From the NCBI RefSeq assembly GCF_040892595.1, contig NZ_JBFRYB010000001.1, positions 2,418,001 through 2,482,000 of the forward strand: a DNA stretch of 64,000 nucleotides. The letters run 5' to 3'. Positions 16,484 through 24,024 of the stretch are shown in pieces (within the stretch, counting starts at the first letter, position 1; every line of letters starts with the position of its first letter). A model generated the notes under the pieces. The model searched no databases, was not told the origin of the DNA, and saw only the letters and a program-made list of their open reading frames with translations. Origin of the DNA: Zhongshania sp. R06B22. Its GTDB lineage: Bacteria; Pseudomonadota; Gammaproteobacteria; Pseudomonadales; Spongiibacteraceae. A program made the position numbers and the translations under genes.

Positions 16484-17190
16484 AAAGAAGCCTTATTTTA
16501 TGGAGCCCCTGAGGGCAAATATTACTTGGGAGCAGCCATAAACCTGCTGATTTTATCTTTCTTATCACCACCACTTGTTAACATCGCGGCGGCGCACGGA
16601 CAGTAACACGTCTCCGACACACATATTCTTTTTCACGCCAAATAACTTATGTGTAATAAAAAATTATTATAAAAAATAATATATTAGGTCTAAGTTTTTA
16701 TGTTGATACTTAGAATAGTGGGCACACAGGCTGTGATCCCAAATAGGCACGGGATGAGCACCCGAAGATCGAAACGTGGATAAGGTTTGCAGTTAGTTGA
16801 TCTAATCGATTTTAAGTCGACCTGCCCCACCGTCGGGAGTATTTAGTGCGCTAAGCGACTTTTTTTGAGTTTGAAATACCAGACACTAGATAGGGATTTG
16901 TATTGCGAGTGGCGATGATTATGCCGCTGGCTAAGGGCATGCCAGTTAGGCGAAAACCGTTACATTTACTTGGCGTGAGAAATGATGTGCTAACAAAGTT
17001 GAGTTACTGATTCTGGTGCCGCCATCAGTTTGTGGACGAGAAGACTATTTCGTTAGCCGGGCAGGTAAAAGATAATGAAGTACCGTGTATAACTAGCGCA
17101 GGTGAACTGCTTGATAACGGAGATTAACGTGCAATCATTCCCGCGTTTTCCTGCGGTTATTATCTACTGGTCGGGAAAATCCCGGAGGAA
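16484..17190. other. Non-coding gap of about 700 nt
   Basis: No convincing protein gene on either strand. The part nearest the envelope operon (about 16630-16720) is very AT-rich and likely holds that operon's promoter. A stretch from about 16720 to 16867 is more GC-balanced and ends in a T7 run after a small hairpin, so a small RNA is possible. I compared it by eye with cyclic-di-GMP and cobalamin riboswitch patterns and did not see a match. A CGGGA-AAA-TCCCG hairpin at 17172-17184, just past the tRNA-Cys 3' end, may help terminate the tRNA transcript. Confidence 0.5.
16844..16867 (+). terminator. Possible rho-independent terminator
   Basis: A short imperfect stem (AGT-G-CGC, loop TAA, GCG-ACT) is followed directly by seven T residues. 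The stem is only about six pairs with one bulge, so the support is modest. If real, it would end a transcript of unknown identity on the + strand coming from about 16720. Confidence 0.3.
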
Positions 17191-17264
17191 TGGAGGCGCG
17201 GGTCGGAATCGAACCGGCGTACACGGAGTTGCAGTCCGCTGCATGACCACTCTGCCACCGCGCC
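17191..17264 (-). tRNA. tRNA-Cys (GCA)
   Basis: On the minus strand the 74-nt sequence folds as a complete cloverleaf. The 5' acceptor strand GGCGCGG pairs with the 3' strand CCGCGCC. The anticodon loop CTGCAAC holds GCA, the T-arm is GCCGGTTCGATTCCGAC, and an encoded CCA ends at 17191. It is the second tRNA of a Gly-Cys pair downstream of pgsA, as in the glyW-cysT-leuZ arrangement of E. coli. No tRNA-Leu follows here. Confidence 0.95.
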
Positions 17265-17579
17265 TATGATCGTATTGTCTTACACCGAGGTGTACGCCGG
17301 TTCGAATCTTCCGGCACTTTCTTTTCGCTGCGGGCGCTGGAGTTACAGCCACTGCATGACCACTCTGCCACCGCGCCTATGATCGTATTGTCTTACACCG
17401 AGGTGTACGCCGGTTCGAATCTTCCGGCACTTTTTTTCGCTGCGGGCGCTGGAGTTACAGCCACTGCATGACCACTCTGCCACCGCGCCTATGATCGTAT
17501 TGTCTTACACCGAGGTGTACGCCGGTTCGAATCTTCCGGCACTTTCTTTTCGCTGCGGGCGCTGGAGTTACAGTTAACT
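17241..17579. repeat. Three tandem ~113-bp repeats containing the 5' part of tRNA-Cys
   Basis: Units start at 17241, 17354 and 17466 and are 113, 112 and 114 bp long, nearly identical. On the minus strand each unit begins with 24 nt identical to the 5' end of tRNA-Cys. In the two upstream copies (17339-17377, 17451-17489) this continues into a diverged anticodon arm (CTGTAAC for CTGCAAC) and then unrelated sequence. A worn fourth start lies at about 17564-17600. Each unit also has two hairpins: TACACC-GA-GGTGTA, and GCCGG-10 nt-CCGGC followed by a T-rich run on the + strand. The array fills the space between tRNA-Gly and tRNA-Cys. Confidence 0.9.
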
Positions 17580-17646
17580 GCATTACTCTGCCACTTTACC
17601 ACTTTGAAAAACTGCATTGCAGACACGCTGCATTGCAACGATATAT

Positions 17647-17722
17647 TGGAGCGGGAAAGGAGGCTCGAACTCCCGACCTCAACCTTGGCAAGGTTGCGCT
17701 CTACCAACTGAGCTATTCCCGC
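17647..17722 (-). tRNA. tRNA-Gly (GCC)
   Basis: On the minus strand the 76-nt sequence starts GCGGGAATAGCTCAG and has the anticodon arm AACCTTGCCAAGGTT (GCC). It carries the T-arm GGGAGTTCGAGCCTCCT and ends TTCCCGC-TCCA with the CCA encoded. All arms pair. It is the first gene after the promoter at 17801-17828 and is separated from tRNA-Cys by the repeat array. Confidence 0.96.
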
Positions 17723-17800
17723 GTCGCACTATATCTAGATAGTTTACTTGATCTCTCAAGCCCAATTTACAGCTCGGGGCTGTGCTTCAGGAAGGCGCCT

Positions 17801-17828
17801 ATTCTAGTGAGTGATTATTTTCTGTCAA
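17801..17828 (-). promoter_or_regulatory. Sigma-70 promoter of the tRNA-Gly/tRNA-Cys operon
   Basis: On the minus strand a perfect -35 TTGACA (17828-17823) and a -10 TAGAAT (17806-17801) are separated by 16 nt. A GC-rich discriminator (AGGCGCC) follows, as in stable-RNA promoters under stringent control. It lies just past the pgsA stop, so the tRNAs need not depend on pgsA transcription. Confidence 0.75.
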
Positions 17829-17857
17829 GCAAAGTCTCTGATTTAACGTGTTTTTTT

Positions 17858-18418
17858 CTAATTTCCGGCTGTATCACGCAAATCTGGCCACGCCGCATGA
17901 AGATAAATCACCATCGACCACAATGTGAGTATCGCCGCAGTATACAGACACGCAATATTGGCATAATACAATAGGCCTTCGCTATCTGGCGACACCAGCA
18001 ACCACCCAAAAATTGCCACCATTTGTACCGCTGTCTTTACCTTGCCCAAATATGACACTGCCACGCTGGTGCGCTTGCCTAGCTCAGCCATCCACTCTCT
18101 CAAGGCGGAGATGACAATTTCGCGGCCGATAATAATAATCGCCGGAATGGTAAACCAAGGCGCATCGTAGCGTTCAATTAATAGAGCCAATGCAACCGAG
18201 ATCATCAGCTTGTCTGCAACCGGGTCTAGAAACGCGCCCAGCGCCGTACTTTGCCCTAACTTGCGCGCCAGATAACCATCAAGCCAATCCGTGACCGCCG
18301 CCACCGCAAATACTACCGCCGTTAAAAAATAGGTGTGGGCCTGGGGCCAGTAAAATAAGGCCACGAGTACCGGTATTAGCAGAATCCGGAACAGTGTCAG
18401 GGAGTTAGGTATATTCAT
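17858..18418 (-). CDS. pgsA: CDP-diacylglycerol--glycerol-3-phosphate 3-phosphatidyltransferase
   Basis: PgsA, 186 aa, makes phosphatidylglycerol phosphate from CDP-diacylglycerol and glycerol-3-phosphate in the inner membrane. The CDP-alcohol phosphotransferase motif is complete: D44-x2-D47-G48-x2-A51-R52-x8-G61-x3-D65-x3-D69. About four to five membrane segments are visible (LFRILLIPVLVALFYW, FLTAVVFAVAAV, YYANIACLYTAAILTLWSMVIYL). It starts 42 nt after uvrC, completing the conserved uvrY-uvrC-pgsA-tRNA order of gammaproteobacteria. Confidence 0.96.
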   Translation of the reverse strand: MNIPNSLTLFRILLIPVLVALFYWPQAHTYFLTAVVFAVAAVTDWLDGYLARKLGQSTALGAFLDPVADKLMISVALALLIERYDAPWFTIPAIIIIGREIVISALREWMAELGKRTSVAVSYLGKVKTAVQMVAIFGWLLVSPDSEGLLYYANIACLYTAAILTLWSMVIYLHAAWPDLRDTAGN

Positions 18419-18460
18419 ATGGGTCTCATTAGGGAGAGTCGTGGCTATTCTATTCGTTTT

Positions 18461-20335
18461 CTAGGCGCTGCGCAGGCCCTCATGAATTTGTTGGGCAATT
18501 TTTTCACTAATACCTGACACCCGTCGCAAATCCTCAACACTCGCCTGCCGCACGCCGTGTATGCCACCAAAGTGCCGCAGCAAGTCACGCCGGCGCTTTG
18601 CGCCGACCCCAGGTATTGATTCAAGCGACGACTGCGTCCGGGCTTTATCTCTGCGACCTTTATGGCCGGTAATAGCAAACCGGTGAGATTCGTCGCGAAT
18701 ATGCTGAATAAGATGCAGCGCTGGGCTGTTGTCAGGCAGGCTAAGCTCGCGGCCATCATCACCGCGAATGAGTATTTCCAAACCGGCACGGCGGTCTGCG
18801 CCCTTGGAAACACCTACCATGAATAATCCGTCTATGCCGAGCTCTTCCATCACTTGCTTGGCCTGACTGAGCTGGCCTTTGCCGCCGTCAATAAATAATA
18901 TATCCGGCATCACAATCTCACCCGCTTTCACTCGCTTGTAGCGGCGGCTAAGCGCCTGACGCATGGCGGCGTAATCATCACCAGCCGCGACGCCATCAAT
19001 ATTCATTTTGCGATAATCAGACTTAAGCGGGCCGTTGCCATCGAAAACAACGCAGGAGGCGACTGTTGCTTCACCACTGGTATGGCTTATATCGAAACAT
19101 TCCATGCGCTCAGGCTTATCAGCTAACTCTAACACCGCTTGCAGCGCTTTGAATCGCTTTAATGTACTTGCCGAAGAGGCGAGCCGATTGACTAAGTTTT
19201 GCTCTGCCGCAGTCAGCGCTAAGCTCAGCCACTTGGCACGATGACTTCGCACATTGTGGCTTATGCTAACTTGCCGGCCCGCCTCCTCACTTAAGCCCCC
19301 CGCCAGTAAGGCGGCATCATCAAGTGCAATATTAGTAATGATCTCGCGGGGCATATCTGCCCGACCGGAGCCGATCAGGTAGTGTTGCGCCACAAAGGCT
19401 TCGAGTTGCGACACCAGCGGCTCTTCTAGCTGGCTTTTAGGGAAATAACTGCGGCTGCCCAACACCCGCCCGCCGCGCACGCAGAGCAATTGTATGCAAG
19501 CGGTTCCGGCGTCCATAACGCCGGCCACGATGTCGATATCCCCGGTTTCGCCTTCAATGCACTGGGTCGCTTGTACCTGCTGCAGGTGGCCTATGCGGTC
19601 TCTGAGTTCGGCCGCTTTTTCAAATTCTAAAATGCTGGCGCAGCGCTCCATTTCATCGGCTAGCTCGCGACTCACATCGCTACTTTTCCCCTGTAAAAAC
19701 ATCTGTGTATGATGAACATCTAATGCGTATTCTTGATCGCTAACCGCGTTAACACAGGGACCAGAGCAGCGCCCAATTTGGTACTGCAAACACGGCCGGC
19801 TGCGCCCGCGGTAATAGCTGTCTTCACACTGGCGCACCCGAAACACTTTCTGTAACCAACTCAAGCTTTCACGCACTGCGGCGGCACTTGGATAAGGGCC
19901 GAAATACATGCCCTTGCCTTTTTTGGTGCCGCGATGAATAGTCACTCGCGGATGCTTATGGTCGGTACTTAAATAGATATAGGGATAGGATTTATCGTCA
20001 CGCAGGAGAATATTGTAAGGCGGCTTGTATTGTTTAATGAGGTTTTGTTCAAGCAGCAAGGCTTCGCGCTCGCTCGCGGTTACCGTCACTTCTATTTGCT
20101 GAATATGCGATACCAAGGCCACGGTCTTGCTGGTAAGCCCACTAGCCCGAAAATAGCTACTCAGGCGGTTGCGCAAATTTTTGGCTTTACCAACGTAAAG
20201 CACATCTGCCTTGGCATTGAGCATGACGTAAACGCCCGCCTTAGCGGTAACATTCTTCAAAAAGGTTTTGGCGTCGAAAACGGCGGGGCCAGGATCACCC
20301 GTGGCATCAGAGGTTTCTATGTTTTCACTGCTCAT
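18461..20335 (-). CDS. uvrC: Excinuclease ABC subunit C
   Basis: UvrC, 624 aa, makes both incisions in nucleotide excision repair after UvrAB loads the lesion. The N-terminal GIY-YIG nuclease is visible (GVYVMLNAKADVLYVGKAKNLR near 34-55). A UVR motif for UvrB contact lies near 205-240, then the RNase H-like C-terminal nuclease (ECFDISHTSGE, DILFIDGGKGQL), and finally tandem helix-hairpin-helix motifs (SIPGVGAKRRRDLLRHFG, RRVSGISEKIAQQI). Full length. It follows the response regulator by 19 nt. Confidence 0.97.
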   Translation of the reverse strand: MSSENIETSDATGDPGPAVFDAKTFLKNVTAKAGVYVMLNAKADVLYVGKAKNLRNRLSSYFRASGLTSKTVALVSHIQQIEVTVTASEREALLLEQNLIKQYKPPYNILLRDDKSYPYIYLSTDHKHPRVTIHRGTKKGKGMYFGPYPSAAAVRESLSWLQKVFRVRQCEDSYYRGRSRPCLQYQIGRCSGPCVNAVSDQEYALDVHHTQMFLQGKSSDVSRELADEMERCASILEFEKAAELRDRIGHLQQVQATQCIEGETGDIDIVAGVMDAGTACIQLLCVRGGRVLGSRSYFPKSQLEEPLVSQLEAFVAQHYLIGSGRADMPREIITNIALDDAALLAGGLSEEAGRQVSISHNVRSHRAKWLSLALTAAEQNLVNRLASSASTLKRFKALQAVLELADKPERMECFDISHTSGEATVASCVVFDGNGPLKSDYRKMNIDGVAAGDDYAAMRQALSRRYKRVKAGEIVMPDILFIDGGKGQLSQAKQVMEELGIDGLFMVGVSKGADRRAGLEILIRGDDGRELSLPDNSPALHLIQHIRDESHRFAITGHKGRRDKARTQSSLESIPGVGAKRRRDLLRHFGGIHGVRQASVEDLRRVSGISEKIAQQIHEGLRSA

Positions 20336-20354
20336 AGTTATAGCAAACTGCCGC

Positions 20355-20999
20355 TTAGGTTTCCGGTGCGTCTATTAGACCATGCCGCATCGCCAATAAG
20401 GTCAATTCGACATCGCCGCTTATATCCAGTTTTTCAAACACACGGTAGCGATAGCTGTTCACCGTTTTAGAAGAGATATGCAGATTATCAGCGATCTCTT
20501 GAACTTTATGGCAATTGGCGATCATTAAGCTTATTTGCATTTCGCGCTCAGATAGCGATTCAAACGGCGAACCCTCATCACCATTCAGCTGTTTGAATGC
20601 CATATTTTGGGCAACACCGGGGCTGAGATAGCGCTGTCCTAGGGCGACCTGCCGCACGGCTAATACCATTTCTTGTTCAGACGCGCCCTTGGTTACATAG
20701 GCAGCCGCCCCTGCTTTTAAAAGCAGGCTGGGCATGGGCTCTTGATCGTAGGCACTAAGCGCTATCACTCGAGTGTCAGGCGCTATTTGTTTCAATTTAC
20801 GAGTCGCCTCTAGCCCACCGATACCCGGCATCCGCACATCCATCAAAACAATATGAGGGCGCAGGACCCTGCAGCTACTAATCACCTCTTCGCCGCTGGC
20901 AGCTTGGGCAATAACCGAAATGCCCTCGGCATCCTCTAACATTCGAACTATTCCCGCACGCACCATCGCGTGATCATCTGCCACCAACACTGTGATCAT
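20355..20999 (-). CDS. uvrY: GacA/UvrY response regulator
   Basis: A 214-aa NarL/FixJ-type regulator. The receiver domain has DD at 8-9, the phosphorylation site Asp54 (VLMDVRMPG) and Lys near 104 (YVTKGAS). The C-terminal LuxR-type helix-turn-helix includes SLSEREMQISLMI and EIADNLHISSKTVNSYRYRVFEKL. Its place in front of uvrC is diagnostic for UvrY/GacA, which with BarA/GacS switches on small RNAs that titrate CsrA/RsmA. The sensor kinase is not in this window. Confidence 0.93.
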   Translation of the reverse strand: MITVLVADDHAMVRAGIVRMLEDAEGISVIAQAASGEEVISSCRVLRPHIVLMDVRMPGIGGLEATRKLKQIAPDTRVIALSAYDQEPMPSLLLKAGAAAYVTKGASEQEMVLAVRQVALGQRYLSPGVAQNMAFKQLNGDEGSPFESLSEREMQISLMIANCHKVQEIADNLHISSKTVNSYRYRVFEKLDISGDVELTLLAMRHGLIDAPET

Positions 21000-21082
21000 G
21001 TGCTACCCCAAATCATTATGCGTAAACGATAACACTCTCAACTGAGCCTAACTAGCCTATCGGGGCCAAATTAAACGCCGCT

Positions 21083-21667
21083 CTAAAGCACGTTTCGAAA
21101 AGTTAAGTTAATACGACCTTGCCCTACCCCTTTGCGCACAGGCAGAGCATGTTGCCAGTGTTGCTGGGTCGGTGGCAGCATCACTAGCAGCGAGCCGGAA
21201 GCCAAACTCAGCTTTTCGGTTTTACCGCCCCCAGCCTTCGGTTTGAGCAAAAAATCTCGCTCTGCACCCAAGCTAATTGACGCGATACACGGCCTGTCGC
21301 CGAGCTCAGCTTCGTCGTCGCTGTGGTAGCCCATACAATCATTGCCATCACGGTAATAATTTAATAAGGCGCAGTTAAATTCATAGCCGGTATCAGCGCA
21401 TAATTGTTCGCGAAGTGCTTTAAGCGGAGCGGGCCAGGGCTCGGTGACATGAGTTGCACCGCTATAGCGGTAACTTCGGCCAGCATCGCCGACAAAACTC
21501 ACCAATCTGGGGGTGACGTGCTGGCGACCATAAACAGTAACAAGGGGTTGTTGCCAGTTAACGCCATCTCGCAGCTCTGCAAAAAGGGTCTGCGGTTTGG
21601 CTATATATTCCTCGTAATAATCTAAACCGCCACCAGGCAATGGAATATGTTGCATGCGAGCAAACAT
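21083..21667 (-). CDS. AlkB-like 2-oxoglutarate/Fe(II)-dependent dioxygenase
   Basis: A 194-aa protein with the AlkB-fold iron and cosubstrate residues: His115-x-Asp117 (GYHSDDE), His173 (HWQHALP), Arg185 and Arg191 (RINLTFR). Substrate-side elements LLNYYRDGNDCMGYHSDDE and SLGAERDFL are those of ALKBH2/3-like bacterial AlkB homologues that repair N1-methyladenine or N3-methylcytosine by oxidative demethylation. It starts with a 1-nt overlap on the murB stop (TGATG), so it is co-translated with the cell-wall genes rather than with an ada regulon. Confidence 0.9.
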   Translation of the reverse strand: MFARMQHIPLPGGGLDYYEEYIAKPQTLFAELRDGVNWQQPLVTVYGRQHVTPRLVSFVGDAGRSYRYSGATHVTEPWPAPLKALREQLCADTGYEFNCALLNYYRDGNDCMGYHSDDEAELGDRPCIASISLGAERDFLLKPKAGGGKTEKLSLASGSLLVMLPPTQQHWQHALPVRKGVGQGRINLTFRNVL

Positions 21668-22674
21668 CAGTACACCCGTGGCTCAATGTCCAGATTCACG
21701 CCATATTTTGCCAAGACATCGGCTTGAATCTGGGCCGCAAAGGCCAGAATGTCATGACCGCCGAGACCGTCATAATTCACTAACACAATCGCCTGTTTAG
21801 GATGAACACCCACCCCACCTTCGCGCCGCCCCTTCCATCCCGATTGATCGACTAACCACGCGGCAGCAAGTTTTACACGACCATCGGGCATTGACCAATG
21901 CGCGAGCGCTGGAAAACGAGCTAGTAGCTCATTGGCCTTCTCTGCCGAAATAAGCGGATTTTTAAAGAAGCTGCCAACATTTGGCTCCACCCGGTAATCG
22001 GGTAATTTTTCGGCCCTAATGGATGCCACGGTGGCCGCCACTTGCTCCGGTGTCGCACTATCCGGATCGACCAGCTCAGCACGCAGTGCTGGGTAACTGA
22101 CTTCTGGACGGGCTTCGATACTCAGCCGCAATGAGACAGAAGTAATAATAAAACGGTCTTTAAGTTGGTGCTTAAAAACACTGTCGCGGTAACTGAGTAG
22201 GCACTCTTGTGCATTCAAGGTTCGCAAGACGTTTTGCTCGCAATCCCAGCCTGTCACAGACTCAAGTACCCGAGCTAGCTCAACACCATAAGCACCAATA
22301 TTTTGGATGGGTGCGGCGCCAACTGAACCGGGAATTGCCACTAGATTTTCTAAGCCATACCAGCCTTGACCGACACAATAGCGCACCAACTCATGCCAGT
22401 TTTCACCCGCAGCGACATCCACAATGCGGTCGCGTCCACTGGCGGTGCATTCGACGCCACGCAGCGCCATCCGTATCAGCAGGGCATCAATTTTGTCGGT
22501 AAAAACAAGATTGCTACCGCCTCCTAAGACAATAAAGCGGCGCTTGTTAGTGCGGCAAAATGCCAATGCTTGCTGCAACTCCTCAAGCGTCGTAACTTCA
22601 GCAAAGTACGCGGCCATGGCGGGAACAGCGAAGGTATTGAATTCGCGAACATCTACATCTTGGGAAATATTCAC
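21667..22674 (-). CDS. murB: UDP-N-acetylenolpyruvoylglucosamine reductase
   Basis: MurB, 335 aa, reduces UDP-GlcNAc-enolpyruvate to UDP-MurNAc with NADPH and bound FAD. FAD-binding residues lie in FIVLGGGSNLVF, followed by NLVAIPGSVGAAPIQNIGAYG. The catalytic Ser is in NVGSFFKNP, and the WLVDQSGWKG and KQAIVLVNYD segments mark an E. coli type I enzyme. It overlaps the upstream phosphatase gene by 4 nt. Confidence 0.96.
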   Translation of the reverse strand: MNISQDVDVREFNTFAVPAMAAYFAEVTTLEELQQALAFCRTNKRRFIVLGGGSNLVFTDKIDALLIRMALRGVECTASGRDRIVDVAAGENWHELVRYCVGQGWYGLENLVAIPGSVGAAPIQNIGAYGVELARVLESVTGWDCEQNVLRTLNAQECLLSYRDSVFKHQLKDRFIITSVSLRLSIEARPEVSYPALRAELVDPDSATPEQVAATVASIRAEKLPDYRVEPNVGSFFKNPLISAEKANELLARFPALAHWSMPDGRVKLAAAWLVDQSGWKGRREGGVGVHPKQAIVLVNYDGLGGHDILAFAAQIQADVLAKYGVNLDIEPRVY

Positions 22675-23156
22675 TGCCTAGCGCCCTCCCGACCTCGGAT
22701 GGTTGCCAACAAACCACGAGCGGCGTCTTCGACCAGCTCTAGTACGGTCTCGAAACCATCTTCACCACCGTAGTAAGGATCAGGCACTTCTCGCTTCCAC
22801 GACGACTCGGCAAAATCTAAAAACAAAGACACATGGCATCCGCTTTTATCACCAGCCATTGCCCGCAAATCTTTTAGATTGCTCTTATCCATTGCCAACA
22901 CATAGTCGAATTCTTGGAAGTCAGCCACGGTGACCTGACGCGCGCGCAACATCGACAAATCATAGCCGCGTTTGCTCGCTGCCCGCTGGGTGCGCTCGTC
23001 CGGTGAATGACCAATATGCCAATCGCCGGTGCCCGCAGAGTCAATCTGGATACTGTCCTGAAGCCCGGCGTCCGAAACTAACTTTTGAAATACACCGTGG
23101 GCCGTTGGTGAACGGCAAATATTACCTAAGCAGACGAATAGCACCTTGCTCGTCAT
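22671..23156 (-). CDS. Low-molecular-weight protein-tyrosine phosphatase
   Basis: 161 aa with the active-site loop C9-x5-R15 (CLGNICRSPTAHG) and the general-acid Asp in DPYYGG. This is the classic low-molecular-weight PTP, which removes phosphate from tyrosine on target proteins. The target cannot be read from the sequence. The homologue in Pseudomonas also sits between kdsB and murB. It overlaps murB by 4 nt and kdsB by 1 nt. Confidence 0.93.
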   Translation of the reverse strand: MTSKVLFVCLGNICRSPTAHGVFQKLVSDAGLQDSIQIDSAGTGDWHIGHSPDERTQRAASKRGYDLSMLRARQVTVADFQEFDYVLAMDKSNLKDLRAMAGDKSGCHVSLFLDFAESSWKREVPDPYYGGEDGFETVLELVEDAARGLLATIRGREGARQ

Positions 23157-23947
23157 TAAGCGTTACCCGACAAATGCGCGCGCACGGCATTTAGATCTGC
23201 CTCGGTATCCACGCCGCCTGGAATATTAACGCAGGCAAGCTCTATATGAATACGCACGCCGTTTTCCATCGCCCGCAGTTGCTCAAGCTTTTCGACCCGC
23301 TCCAATATTCCCATCGGCCACGTGACGAACTGATGTAAAAAACCCACCCGATACCCATATATGCCAATATGGCGCATAAACGGCGCAGTTTCTGGCAGCC
23401 CGCCTTGGCCATCTCTTTGCTCACTAGCGAGCGCATCTGCCGACCATTCATCCCGGCACCAAGGCATGGGCGCGCGACTAAAATAAAGCGCAAAACCGGC
23501 GCGATCACATACGGCCTTGACTGCGTTGGGATTAAAAACCGTGGCTTTATCGCTGATCGCCTCGCCAAGAGTGGAAATACCCGCCTGGGTATTTAGCGCA
23601 AGATTATTTGCAACCTGGGCGATTGCCTCGCGGGGTATTAAAGGCTCATCACCCTGTACATTGACAACAATATCTTCGTCAGCGAGTCCAAGCTTGGCAA
23701 CGACTTCCTGAAGCCTGTCTGTTCCTGACTCATGGGTGGCAAGCGTCATCACCACATCAGCACCAAACTTCTGGCAAGCCTCAAAAACGCGCTGGTCTTC
23801 GGTTGCAATAACCACCCTTGAAGCGTCGCTCTCTTTAGCTCGCTCCCATACATGCTGAATCATGGGCTTGCCTGCAATATCCATCAGCGGCTTACCAGGC
23901 AAGCGGCTGGAGGCGAAACGGGCGGGAATGATAACGGTATATGACAT
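23156..23947 (-). CDS. kdsB: 3-deoxy-manno-octulosonate cytidylyltransferase
   Basis: KdsB, 263 aa, activates Kdo to CMP-Kdo for lipid A-core synthesis. I start it at [11 protein letters not shown] (23947), which has CGGAG 6 nt upstream. The frame is open 14 codons further, but those residues are not KdsB-like. Motifs: [15 protein letters not shown] for CTP binding, [11 protein letters not shown], and [25 protein letters not shown] near the end. The Trm112-like small gene often found between lpxK and kdsB is missing: only 77 nt separate the two. Confidence 0.95.
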   Translation of the reverse strand: MSYTVIIPARFASSRLPGKPLMDIAGKPMIQHVWERAKESDASRVVIATEDQRVFEACQKFGADVVMTLATHESGTDRLQEVVAKLGLADEDIVVNVQGDEPLIPREAIAQVANNLALNTQAGISTLGEAISDKATVFNPNAVKAVCDRAGFALYFSRAPMPWCRDEWSADALASEQRDGQGGLPETAPFMRHIGIYGYRVGFLHQFVTWPMGILERVEKLEQLRAMENGVRIHIELACVNIPGGVDTEADLNAVRAHLSGNA

Positions 23948-24024
23948 GCAAGCTCCGAGCTGTTCGTCGCGCCCTACCGCGCAATTCAAGCGAGTAAGCG
24001 CAGCAAATGTTTGTGTGGATTACA

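Noticed and set aside
16720-16870. Cyclic-di-GMP (GEMM) or cobalamin riboswitch
   Set aside because: The conserved core motifs of these classes were not found by eye on either strand, and no suitable gene lies downstream.
17191-17264. tRNA-Cys as an integration (att) site for an island
   Set aside because: Islands usually duplicate the tRNA 3' end; here the duplicated part is the 5' half, and no integrase is visible.
17241-17579. Repeat array as a CRISPR
   Set aside because: Units are ~113 bp, head to tail, with no unique spacers and no cas genes nearby; they derive from tRNA-Cys.
17164-17707. Short reading frames across the tRNA region
   Set aside because: They overlap tRNA genes and the repeat array, lack ribosome-binding sites and have no recognisable protein features.
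20030-20470. 146-codon frame opposite uvrC and the response regulator
   Set aside because: Spans the junction of two certain genes on the other strand, with no ribosome-binding site or domain.
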